A stretch of 64,000 nt of DNA from Orbilia blumenaviensis (lineage: Eukaryota > Ascomycota > Orbiliomycetes > Orbiliales > Orbiliaceae), in assembly GCA_036872755.1 (NCBI GenBank), contig JAVHNS010000003.1, forward strand, positions 2,170,001 through 2,234,000, in the 5' to 3' direction. Shown here one piece after another: positions 1 to 11,149 of this stretch. The notes beneath the pieces are model-generated. The model was not told the origin of the DNA, did not search any database, and saw only the letters and a program-made list of their open reading frames with translations. A program made the translations under genes and the position numbers. Position 1 is the first letter of the stretch; the number at the start of each line of letters is the position of its first letter.

Positions 1-2556
1 TGGCTCCTCATCTATCTGCTCTTCCTCACTGTTGTTGCTTCCGAGTTCCTGATTTGTAGTTTCATCAGTAGATCCTCCGTATCCCCTCAGAGGTGCACCC
101 TCTGATGACATTATGGGTGGACTCTGGACTGCTCGAAGTTGAACTAAGGATATGAGATTCACAAGGCCATATCTTGCTGCAAGCTTTAACGGACTATCCA
201 GAATTGGCGATTTCAGAGTGGAGTTATTGAATAATGAGTGCAGTTCTGACCAGAGAACCAACAGCTCTTTGTCTTCAAAAAGCCTCTCTAGGACAGTAGG
301 GCGTTCTGCCACCGGATCTGCTACAGATTTCGTATCCTCGACCGAGGACTCTAGGTTGGGGGATGTGTTCGTATTGTCGTCCTGGTGGCCTTCGTCGCTT
401 TCGGTACCATCGTGGGTGCCCGTGTCCTGGCTCAGGCCGCCGTGGCTCTCGGAGTTCAAAGGCTCTTCGAATCCAGCTTTGAAGTGTTGCGGCCAGTAAT
501 TAACCACATATTCTAAAAGCTCTAAAGAGATATCGGAGCTTAGATGGGGTAACAACGTTTCCGTAGGGCTGAGGTAGTCTCCTACGCCTGAAATCAAACG
601 GATGACGGTGGGATGCTCCTTTACTAGCTTGAGGTAGTCGAAGCATGTCTGGACTATCTCTTTGTGAAAGCTAACGTTTGATTGTGGATCACTATTCAGG
701 CCCATCCGCATGAGAAAGTCGCGAAGAGACGAGTGAGCCAAATGGATCTCATCTCTAACCAGACTTGTAGTACCAGGGAATATCTGGTTCACATCTCCGC
801 TAATGTTCCAAGGGCAATGTTCACAAAGGTTTTCTAAATCAACGCCATTGAAGGTCATTGCTAACACCACGGCTAGCTCATTCTGCTTGAGAGGACGAAA
901 GGAATGTGCCAACCACCCCAATGCTGTGGTAGCCCATTTTTGGTCGGCATAAAATTTCTTTTTCATAATATTTTCCGGAGGGTGGTGCTGCGCAGGAGAC
1001 AAAATCTTTTCGTAGAACTCTGTGACAGTTTTCGGAATCGACTGTACTAAAGAACGTATTGCGAATGTAGTCGACCGTGTATCCGGGTTCTCTAAGTGAA
1101 GCAAGCGATTATGCGCAAGCAAAAAATCCGGCTTGTCCGAAGTAATTTTCGTGTAGACGTCCTCCTTAAGCTTTCCCCATATAGCATTCGTATATGTGAG
1201 AGCAGAAATCCGCCTGTCGACCATACTATTGACCGCTTCGTCCATGTCACTCTCCTCTCCTAGTACGATTATGTAGCTATTTCTGGTCTCGTTTCCAGCC
1301 TCAGCTAAGCTATCCCCTTTCTTTTGATGAAAATCCTCATAGCTAGGATCAGCGGTGACTACAATCTTTATCGTGGTCATGTGGGGACCACCAATTGACA
1401 ATATCGAATCCAACATCTCGAGAACTGATTTAGGGCCAGTGGCACATTCGTTGATGTTTGCAATAACCATATAAGTGGGCGCAGTAGACCAGAAGCTGCG
1501 AATCAGAGTACGAAAGAAAATAGCGAGATCATACTGCGTATAGGATCCCTTAGATTGTAAATTCGAAAGGTGTGGTAGCACTTTCGCGTGAATAGAAGGG
1601 TTTTCCAAAATCATCTGTCTTATGAGAGATCCCAACATTGATGAAATCGACGTCTGGTCCATGACTGCTTTATTGAAGGCGAATTGTAGGACTATGGAGC
1701 CAGCCTCGTTGAGGTGGAGGGCATATAGTATATGCGTTGATATAATTGACACTCCTGAGCCGGGTTCCCCAACGATAGCGAGGATGCTGGCTATCTTTGC
1801 TGAATGCCAGTAATTGTACTGGCTGGTTTTGAAAACCCACGACATAGAGCTATTCTCCACCGAGGAGTAGAGCCTTAAAGGGGGCCGAAAGTGATGCAAG
1901 CCAGATATGAAGGCCCCCAATTCAGGGCCGTAGGTTCCCACTTCTATCCGTAGGATGGTCTGATTAGTTTTTTGATATTGAAATCGAGGATTACGAGACC
2001 AGCTCAAGTCCCGGTAGTAAGTAAAATGAAACAATGAAAGTTAAGTTGCGATGCGTACTCATAAGTTGGTCATCCATTGCCATTTCTACATGCGCCAGTA
2101 GGTCCCACAAACTCGGTACGCCGTTGAAGCTCCAGGCATCCTCGACTGCTACGGCTTGTTCAATTTCCTGGAAATGAGGAAGAGTATTCTGGAATTTCGA
2201 GTCCTGTTCTCGCGGGAAAGTTAGCATCCTTTGCCTTGAAACACATAATGGTTTTTACGCAAGGTGTAGGTGTCTTGGAAAGTTTACTTACCGATCCGAT
2301 TGAAGGGCTCAGGAGATGATATCTTTTTGATATAAAAGAGAATTGCAGCTCAAGGATACCCAGCAAATTTCCCTGAAAATGGCTTGGTCCAAAATACCTC
2401 GCAGCTCGATCCTTTCTTTGAACAATTTTGCCTCTAATATGTTGCGAGGAAAGCACTCCCGAGTTTAAGGCTGCTCCCCCAAATTTGATCTTTGCATATA
2501 ATTAGCGGAAAATATTGTATAGACGATTAGACGGGGATTGGGAATAGGGACTTACA
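1..2556 (-). CDS. STAND/NACHT-like NTPase with ankyrin start, C-terminus cut by window edge
   Basis: A reading frame is open from 2040 to base 1 with no stop. Upstream exons join in phase: 2489-2292, 2203-2059 and 1943-1; a further 5' exon probably ends at 2556. The start codon was not found. The order is an uncharacterised N-terminal region, a P-loop block (GEPGSGVS, about 1736-1765), a Walker-B-like strand (MVIANINEC, about 1449-1475), a winged-helix-like segment (LGWLAHSFRPLKQNELAVVLAM, about 870-935) as in fungal GPI-deacylase-type STAND proteins, an acidic linker, and an ankyrin-like start (SPLKLAARYGLVNLISLV, about 145-200). Proteins of this plan act as NLR-like sensors in fungal self/non-self recognition. 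The Walker A lysine is Val and both Walker B aspartates are Asn, so ATP hydrolysis is doubtful. The 1943 acceptor is the phase-compatible choice; others are possible. Confidence 0.75.
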
Positions 2557-4041
2557 ATTGATGATACGGACAAGGAGAGCCATTCTAGGCCACGATACTC
2601 GTTCAGAAGAATCAGTGTCTATACTCGGCTTCACAATCAGTCTTATACTCAGTGAATTACGCAATACCACTGTATACACGTATCGCTCGATAGAATGGGT
2701 TTATCTATACCATTTTTGCAAATTGACAACTGATATCATCCGTCAGAAAAATAATCGGGCGGCGGTCGCCTTTACCGATGGTTTCTACCTAAAACCAGTC
2801 GCATATTTAACTTATCGCATCTTGGGAGCGCAATATATATACCGTTATTGGGCTTGCAAGGACCGCATATGAACACATACCATTTTTATTATGATTGAAT
2901 TTGCCGTATTGCGGAGAACTTCATAAGTAATGAGTTCCAGGGACACGGTTTGCAAGCTATCTATCAATAGCACCGAATCCGAAGAGCTAAGCAGAATGGA
3001 TTTTACATCGTCCACTTTTGCCTTCGCTCTATCAAGGGATTTTGGGCCTGGGATAAGGACCAGCCTGCAACAAAATTATCAACTACTACCCGGAAATAAT
3101 TTGCGGAATTTGGGAAAAGTAGAGCGTACCAGGGTCGGGAGGGCAAAGGTAGTTCCTCGGCGCCGGACATGACAATCTTCCACCGTCGCCTTATAAAGCG
3201 CACTTGTTAGTAAGATCTTCAGAGAAAGATCTTGATCTTGAACGCACTGGCACTGAGACCGGATCTCGAGGTCTGTTCAAGGCTGTTAAAACCAAATTAA
3301 GAATCGAGGTTATGCTTTCTTTAGTTGTGTAGTTCCTGCTGACTAGTTTCATACGATGAAGCTGTGGTACCACGAGTTTGAAAAGCCAGTAAAAATATCT
3401 CACACTCTTTGGGGGGGGGGCTGGTTGTTATCTGCGTTTGAGATTAGTGCGGGGTACGAGTACTGGCAAGCTAAGGTGGATTTTAAGGCCTCAGTTCCTA
3501 AATTAGCCTCGAGGCCAGACGCCGGTCCTAAATGCAGGCCGCGCAACACGGCTCTCCCTCTGCATATCAGCCAAACTTTGGTAGGAAGGACGGCTGGGGG
3601 GCTTTGAAAAGTTGTAGGGCCGGATAGTAAGAGAGGTGCCTCAATACCTATCTATAGAGTCGCCAGCTTGGGGTCTTATGATTCACCCAAGACTTATCAT
3701 AAAATATTACTATGAAGCTTCGAAGACCAACCCTCCCCAAATTTTCACGACTGGCTAGTAGCTGTAAATTCGCGTGATAGCAACTTTGTGATGATGTTAA
3801 TACTATCGCCATATTAAAAGTTTATTCTAATCTATAACGGTTCAGTTATGGACACTTTCTATCTAACTGTCCCTAGGAATCATGCGCATATGCATCCTAG
3901 AATCTAGAAGTCATATATGCTTTTAAAAAACCATTCTATCAAGTAATCAATTCTTTTTGGCCATATAGCGAAGGTAGGTACACGCATGGCACGTGGAGGG
4001 CTAGATTTAGAAAGGTAGTGCTATAGCTATAATTCTATAAT
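2557..4041. other. Intergenic, no supported gene
   Basis: AT-rich spacer between two minus-strand genes. Small open frames here overlap on both strands, mostly lack ATG and show no motif. A G(10) run lies near 3412-3421. The proximal part probably carries the 5' exon and promoter of the NTPase gene. Confidence 0.5.
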
Positions 4042-4902
4042 CTATGTCATTGGTTCTATCTCTTGGGCCACCGCGACACCCCCAATACTCATAAGATCAA
4101 CAGCCTCCATTGAATCCAACTCAATTTCCAAAGCCTCGAGGTCTTCTGGGTGTTCAAAGTTCGGATCTAGAGCGAAAGGATCAACAGGATCCGTCCCCTC
4201 TAGTCCTACCAACCGTCGAACGTCAGTCGCAAAATCTACCGTCGTTTCGATCGTAATAAAGGCGCGAAATTTTGCGTTCGTCTTTCTTTTCAACAAAACA
4301 GACGTCCGCAGAAAATTTGGGATCCCATCTTTCGTGTGCGTGTTTTCGTGGATTGACCATATTGCAGTGTTTTCGGCGCCGTTTACTCGTTCAGTAATAC
4401 GCTTCGCACCCGTCACACGAACCGCATGATTGCTCGTCTTTGTTTCCTGAAGTCCTACCTCACACCCCAAATTTAGGCTGGCGAAATTGACGCCCCCAGA
4501 TATCCCCCCGCCAAAATATTGTGAAATATCGCGGACCCGAGTAGTCGGATTGAGGAAGTGCGAATCTTGTGGAGCAATTCGGTAAACCACTGGATCGAGG
4601 CTCTGGTTCTTCCCGACGTCTTCAAATCTCACAGTGATGGTAGCGGATTTGAACCGTCGGTGTTCTCTTCGAGCAAAATTCAAAAATCGAAATTCAAACA
4701 CCAAAAGGCTTGATAGCCTACGTATACCACTAGGCTGGAGAGTGCCATGGGCTACATGCCTTATATTGGCTTGCGTGACAAGGCTTTCCCCGTTGTCGAT
4801 GAGATTGCTGCGATAGTCTGAGCCCTCTGGGTTCCTTGTTCGGAACGATGAGCCTTTGTCCCCAGTTGGAACCAAAACTATGTTAAGGACTTTGTTGCTC
4901 AT
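4042..4902 (-). CDS. Uncharacterised 286-aa protein (intronless)
   Basis: A clean 286-codon frame with ATG at 4902 and TGA/TAG-free to 4042. There is no signal peptide, membrane segment or catalytic motif. The N-terminal half alternates short hydrophobic strands with charged turns and looks beta-rich. The middle is Gly-rich (YFGGGISGGVNFASLNLG). The last 50 residues are acidic (PVDPFALDPNFEHPEDLEALEIEL). The pattern FRTRNPEGSDY, HGTLQPSG, then RRFKSATITVRF and FLRTSVLLKRK resembles a family of uncharacterised proteins I recall from many Pezizomycotina genomes, but I cannot name a function. It is co-directional with the STAND NTPase and divergent from the ankyrin-subtilisin gene, so it sits inside the accessory block. 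The coding call is solid; the role is unknown. Confidence 0.8.
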   Translation of the reverse strand: MSNKVLNIVLVPTGDKGSSFRTRNPEGSDYRSNLIDNGESLVTQANIRHVAHGTLQPSGIRRLSSLLVFEFRFLNFARREHRRFKSATITVRFEDVGKNQSLDPVVYRIAPQDSHFLNPTTRVRDISQYFGGGISGGVNFASLNLGCEVGLQETKTSNHAVRVTGAKRITERVNGAENTAIWSIHENTHTKDGIPNFLRTSVLLKRKTNAKFRAFITIETTVDFATDVRRLVGLEGTDPVDPFALDPNFEHPEDLEALEIELDSMEAVDLMSIGGVAVAQEIEPMT

Positions 4903-6073
4903 GGTAACTCTGTTAAAAATGATGCATAAGAGGGGGTTTTGGTCAAGTACTGGCTATTTTTGCTGCCCAGTTGTACGTAGTGTACTAATGGCTAGGTCTG
5001 TGCGGATCTGAGTTCTATGTAAGCCAGTAAATGCTGTAATCTTCACTTCCTTAGGATAGACATCCAGTTATATATTTCACAGGCTTGTGTAGCTAAGATA
5101 TACTCTCTAAGCTTACCGCTTGTCAGTGTGCGATCAGGCTCATTATGTTGTTCCGACTGGTCTCGCAATCCGCGGCCGACCCCGCTTTCAACTTATTGGA
5201 ATTAATCGCAAGGCTGCTGCAACCCCGCCCGCGAGGGAGCTTGCTACCTATAATAGCAAACCGTATCAATAGATACAGAATTGGAGCTAGGAAGGCCATT
5301 AGAAATACAGCGCCATGGCTATGGCATGCATGCGTTTTTGGCGCAAACCTTGCATAAGTTACGAGGCTAGCATATGTTACACGAAATATCCGCTGCGAGA
5401 TACTTAATACACGACCAACCAGGGCTCTTAGACACTATAAAATAGGAGACCATTTTTCCTAGGTGCTTTCAGCCAGCCTTGCAAGCCGTCCCGTATACGC
5501 AAAGTCAAGGATCGGGGACCCACAACTGCAACGGCTGAATGATACCATCAACTTAATCAGGCCACCAGCCCTCCCGCTCTCGAAATTGATTTTGCAAAAT
5601 TGAGTAGGAGCGCCTTCATTCCAGAAATATATCGGATCTTCATATGCGAATACCATACATGCTGACCGGTTAATTAAGTAATCTTGCGGCCCATCCAAGT
5701 TGGGCTTGAGGAGTCATGCGACAAGGTGCACTGGTGAGCGCTCTCTATAACCAATGCAACTATATATATGTACACCAGGAAGGGTGACATGGGTGTATTC
5801 TAAGGTACTACCCCTCATAGACTCTGCTCCGGCTGCTACTGCTACTCTTTTCGACTCTTTTGACGGTTTCCCTGTCACATAGTATAGCGGGAGAAAACCC
5901 TACGACCGTCGAAAGTCTTATAATTTATCAATTACGCCTCGATATCAGGTCCTCCTAGATTTTGGACTCTGAATGAAGCACGCGTAATTTATTCTAAATC
6001 TTCTCTAACCGACAAACTTTTGATCTCTGCTTACCTACTAGTTAATTAAGGTTTAAGTCGAGCTACTATCACT
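4903..6073. promoter_or_regulatory. Divergent intergenic / promoter region
   Basis: About 1.17 kb between two divergently transcribed genes, so it should hold both promoters. I see no convincing conserved element and no supported reading frame; the small frames at 5145-5357 and 5459-5698 lack motifs. Confidence 0.4.
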
Positions 6074-9000
6074 ATGCAGGCCGGGGGCGGGGCAAAAAAA
6101 CTTAGTCCTTCCTCGGACATCAAAGACGATGAAGTGGAAAGTTCAGATGAAGAAGAAGAGTCCGCCCAGCCTTCCGAAGAAACTCTATTCCATGATGCCC
6201 TTAAAGTTGACTTTAACGATAAAGCCAAGCGTGACGAATACTTCGACCGGTACAAAGATATACTCAATCGCCAGCAGAGCTCAAAGACCAACGTTTTCCA
6301 CGAAATAGCCGAATATAAATATAAAACCGGCATTAGACTCAGTCGCTACAAAACTCTTCTCAAATCCTTTCTGGATAGGCATGGTTCCCTCCTCAGCTAC
6401 CAAGCCGACAGTAATAAAACGCCGTTTCATTGCGCTATCGAGAGGAAGAACAGAACTTTTTTGAGAACTGCGATTTGCCACGCGAAAGTGGTGAATGTAG
6501 ATAAAATCCTCGAAACAAAGGATTCGTCTGGAGATACCGCATTATCTGCTGCCATAAATAACGGGTGGCGTCCAATCTATTTGGATCTCATAATTGACAA
6601 AAGTAAACCATCAATTGAAGCAATAAACAATGATAAAGATACACCGCTGCACCTCGCCGTCAAACGGGAGATGGATTCTCCAAGTTCAAAGGCGAGCGCA
6701 ATGGACATTCAAAAGAATCGGATTTATTTTGTTCAAAGGCTCATACAATTTCATAAGGAAGCTCTTTGGACACAAAACAATGATGGGAGAACCCCCTTCC
6801 ATGAATGCCAGATGGCTTTAGAGAATGGGATAGTCAAGGACGATATATGCGAGCACATTAAAACATATTGTATGCGCCATCTGTCCAGAGAACAGGCTAT
6901 AAAAGCACTTTACCAGGCTGGCAAAGGTATGTTGCTCCGGTACACTCCATCCACAAGAAAATTACACGGCTTTCCCTACGAAGTTATCTCCTCACGGCGA
7001 AACCCTTGGCTCACAACGTCGGGGCTGCCTATAGAACGTCAAATAGAGTTCGATTTGGCGGGGTTTCCAAACCCCGCAATCACTCCTGAGTACTTGGAAG
7101 GCCTATCGGCACATCTAAACTTTGAGACAATCCTCAAATACGTAGCTCTCCCACAAATCTCCATTCTTCAAGAGGACGATTATAGTACAAAAGGGTATGT
7201 GTCAGTTCTATCGCATAATATCCTGCCAGATACACAGGTCTGTGGCTTGCGAGGATATTTGCTAATCAACTTCGCGGTAGTGTTGAGAGTGTAGGGATTG
7301 CGACGCGCAGGACAGGTACCGACGAAAATCCAGTACATGATAGGTTTAATAAAAGGAATACAAAGGTTGAAAACAAAAGGGGCAGAAAGAAACAAATACC
7401 AACCCAAAAGGGGTCTACGGACATGGAAACAATATTTCAGTGGCTGCGGAGCCAAGGGGTCAAAAAAATCATTCAAGTGATAGTTGTGGATAACGGTGAT
7501 ATATCTCATAGTGATGAAGCCATTGAAAAGAGCCTTTCGGGTTTTGAAGTTGAGATCTGGAACTGGAAGAAAGTAGACCTTTGGGCAGGCGTTATCGAAA
7601 AATCTGCCGGGAAATCAATAACTGAGGTCTCGCTTTATTGCAGCGGCAACAATGCCATCCTGGCGGGCTGGGCTAGTACAGATGGGTTTGCGGATCCCGA
7701 GAAATTTCCTAATGTAAGTCTTACGAAATGGATAGACGCTAATCTTTAACATATTTCTTCGGGTGTAACTCTAACGCTTTAAGGATTTGCGATAGCTAAG
7801 GAAGATACGTTTGTACATTCAGGAGGTAATATCCATGAATTATTCTTTGTCTGCCTTGTATGGCAGCAAACCGACTTTGAATATACTAATACTAATTATT
7901 TAATTAATTTTTGTAGGGTCTAGAGCGCCGGCCACGCCAGGAGGAATATATCCAGAATTTCAAAGAGAAAATTAAAAAGGCCTTTAAAATTGAGGGTAGG
8001 TCTGAGGGTAAACTTGAGGGAGCAGACCCCGGCTACCCGGAGAAGATTGAAGTTCTCCATATATCAGACTCCAATACGGGGCCGGAATCCTACTTAGGAA
8101 GCTTCGCTACATCTGATTATAGTCTAGAGCGGTAGGTAATCCGAACATAGAACAAATTTCTCTATGTTTTGATCGGCTTCTACGGTTTGGGCTAGCGCTA
8201 ACAACATCTTGAATATACAAAGTGAAAACGAATGGCTGAAGGTTATGAAGAATTTTTCTATTTGTCTAAACAACCTATTGCCTAAAAGCAGCAGTCAAGA
8301 CATTAAGATTGCACTGATCGATGACGGCGTGGATGCATCTCTGTCATTGTTTGAAGGGAAAATCGCCGCTGGGAGATCTTTTTGTCCTTACCCTAATTCA
8401 AAAGAGCTCGTAAGTTCATATTTTGTAACCTCGGGGAAGTCGCATGGAACGATAATGGCATACCTCATATGCACGATATGCCCGAGAGTCAAACTATACG
8501 TTGCAAGGCTCGATGAGGGATATAATCTTTATGGCAAGAGACAGATTACAGCACAGTCAGCGGCAAAGGTACGTCTCAGAAATAACGCCATAAGGCATAT
8601 ATTTTTCAATTTTTGTGAAATCTGCAATTAACAGGAAATATCTCAAGGCCATTAATTGGGCAGTTGATTGCGGAGTGGATATCATTTCGATGAGCTGGAC
8701 TATAGATAATTATTTTGAAGCCGAAACAACTACTGCGGCTTCCGAACATGCTGACCACCCATTTGCCGAGAATTCGAACCCACTCAAAGATCTCAAAGCA
8801 GCCTTAGACAAAGCTGGTAATACAAACATTTTGATGTTTGGCGCTGCTAGTGATCAAGGAAGCGCTTCAAACACCTGTTATCCGGTAAACCACGAGAAGT
8901 GCATCGGTATAGGTGCTGCCACTGAGACAGGAGATATTCTCACGTGGGTACATCACGCACAAGTAAAATTCACGTGTCCTGGAGATAGAATACCTTTCAA

Positions 9001-9466
9001 AAGAGGAGACGGCACGGCAACAACATATCATAATGGAAGCTCATTCGCAACCGCTATTGCATCAGGGCTTGCCGGCGTTATACTGTACTGCGACCGGCTC
9101 GTAAATGGAGATGAAAGTACAAGGTTGAAGTCAAGAGCGGGGATGTCGGGTGCGTTCCTCCATATGGTTGGGAGCGGTGACAACAATTCAAAGTTTCCCC
9201 GGGTTGACGAATTTTTTGACCTCTCACAATCGAAGACTGAAGAATGGAAATTTCTTACTAAGGAAGAGGCGGAAAATGAGAGCGAGATTCACAATAGAAA
9301 GATTGAACCGGGCTTGAACCCTGCTGCCCACAAGAGCCTAAGCCGCATCCTCGACATGTTGAAGGTTAGTTCCTCCGTCTAGTTCAAACTAACACAACTA
9401 AAATTACTAAAAAAATCCACCTATTCCCATTTATAGAGGCCTATACGCAACAATTTTGAGCACTAA
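6074..9466 (+). CDS. Ankyrin-repeat / subtilisin-like (S8) serine protease fusion
   Basis: Seven exons join in phase: 6074-7194, 7281-7713, 7796-7825, 7917-8131, 8223-8568, 8648-9364 and 9437-9466, giving 963 aa. The N-terminus is acidic (about 15-35). Ankyrin-type units follow near 115-140 (NKTPFHCAIE), 152-175 (SGDTALSAAINNG) and 187-200 (DKDTPLHLAV). A middle region (about 320-590) has no named domain I can assign. The C-terminal S8 fold has all three catalytic residues: Asp633 (IALIDDGVD), His674 (SHGTIMA) and Ser847 (NGSSFATAIASG). The oxyanion segment reads FGAASDQG instead of the usual AAGN. There is no signal peptide, which fits an intracellular protease. S8 domains are known as effector modules of fungal NLR proteins, but this protein has no P-loop. 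Exon 3 is only 30 nt. Acceptors at 7795, 8647 and 9436 were chosen by phase. Confidence 0.88.
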
Positions 9467-11149
9467 TAAGCGATTTGTCTCGTACCAAGGCCTGGAAGAT
9501 AAATACTTTAAACAGGCGCACCCCACGTGCACACCAAAATATTACGGGAAATTTGATAGCTCAATTGATCAAAAGCGACTCTGATGTTATCTATTGAAAA
9601 TTCCTCTAGCTCTTGAATAACACCCCTAAAACTTCCAGTTTGTGTCCAATACATACGTATGTGGTCTAGGTATTCTTTTGTGACGTCTGGGGGCGGGGCC
9701 CATGGTCCTGTATTTTGACCTAGGTATTCTCTTGTAATGCTAAGAATAGTATATATCGCCGACAATCAGCTATGACGTCGAGGTGCGCAGCTCCCTTGCG
9801 TTCTCGAATCTTGGTCGACAATCAGGCGTGTTATGATAGCTGCTCTCCTTTGAAGTCGTCACGACAAATGTGCGAGGGACCTCAAATTTATACACAGCAC
9901 TTGGTGAACGAGATAAATTTGTAATTAATGGTTCAAATAGCGTGCTAAAAACTATATAAGGAAGTATAGGATTAACCTCGCCATTTTATTGATTAAATTT
10001 TGTTTTATGGACGCAATATTGATAAATCCTTATCTGTCAAATATTGGTAGCTTTTTGGTGGTCGGCATCTAAAATGGTACGTATCAGGTTCATAGAGCTT
10101 CTGGGAGGCGCGCCAGACATAATTCAGTACTGAAGGTATTCGAACACATGTTGCTATATACGGCTTCATGAATTCACTGATGTGTACTGAGGAACTCAAA
10201 GCCTAGTCGATTGCTAAGACTAAACGCGGCGTATTCTGTCGTTATACTCTCGTCCCCCCGCCTCGGAATGGGGCGACATTGTTGCTTCGTGTTGCTTCGT
10301 GATATTATTGCATTTTTCCCATTTATCCCTGAGTTCCAAAGACAACCATTAGAAAATAGCAGATTCATATTATATCGAAGAAAGCCCTGAAGGGACAAAA
10401 ACAAGACAGTCGGTATTCAGGACCCAGCTCATTTGGGCTGTGGATAGCCTGAACGTTCTTTAGTATTCCGATGCAAAGTAGACAGAGTGGCTAATCCAAA
10501 ACTCTCGAAACATAGTAAATACTGTTGAAGTAAAATTAAATACCAGACATTATGATTGATAATGATTGTTTTCGATTATTTAATAGTCAATCCCAAGATG
10601 GCAGGCACAAGAGGTTGCTACTTATCATCTCAGATCAGAAGTCGGTAGTTTTTGTTATTGAATAAACTCGGTATTAATGTCAAATCTGAGCAGTTTTGGA
10701 GAGAGTACTTCCAACACACTGGTCGGAAAAACAAGAGTATTCCATAAGAGAAAATGTCAGAAGACAAACTATAAGAGCCCAAAAACGAAGCCGTGGTTCC
10801 GGGAAAACTTCCAGGCATGAATACTTAAGTACTCGGTCGGTATTTGGGTATTTTAACTACGGAAGTCAGTATAACTAGAGTTTCTGCCCTGCAGTAGCCT
10901 GTCGCGAGTTTACTTGGTACCCATACAGGTGACCTACTTCCTCGCTCAGTTCCAAGTTCGTGGTGTTGCAGCGGAGGGATAGAATCCTAGGAGGCTGTGC
11001 AGATGGCAAAACACGAACAGCGGCCCGGCCAGGTAACATCGTTCTTTAATTTCCATTCATCCAGGCTATTTACTCTCTGTTACTCAGGTCGCGTCCATTA
11101 GTAATTTATTTATTTTGGTCATCAATTGCAGGTAGCCGATAACTATATT
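9467..11149. other. Intergenic, no supported gene
   Basis: Convergent spacer between the protease gene and the HNH gene. The minus-strand frame at 9508-9765 (85 codons, no ATG) is the longest and has no recognisable motif. A 10-nt tandem duplication (GTTGCTTCGT) lies near 10281-10300. Confidence 0.45.
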
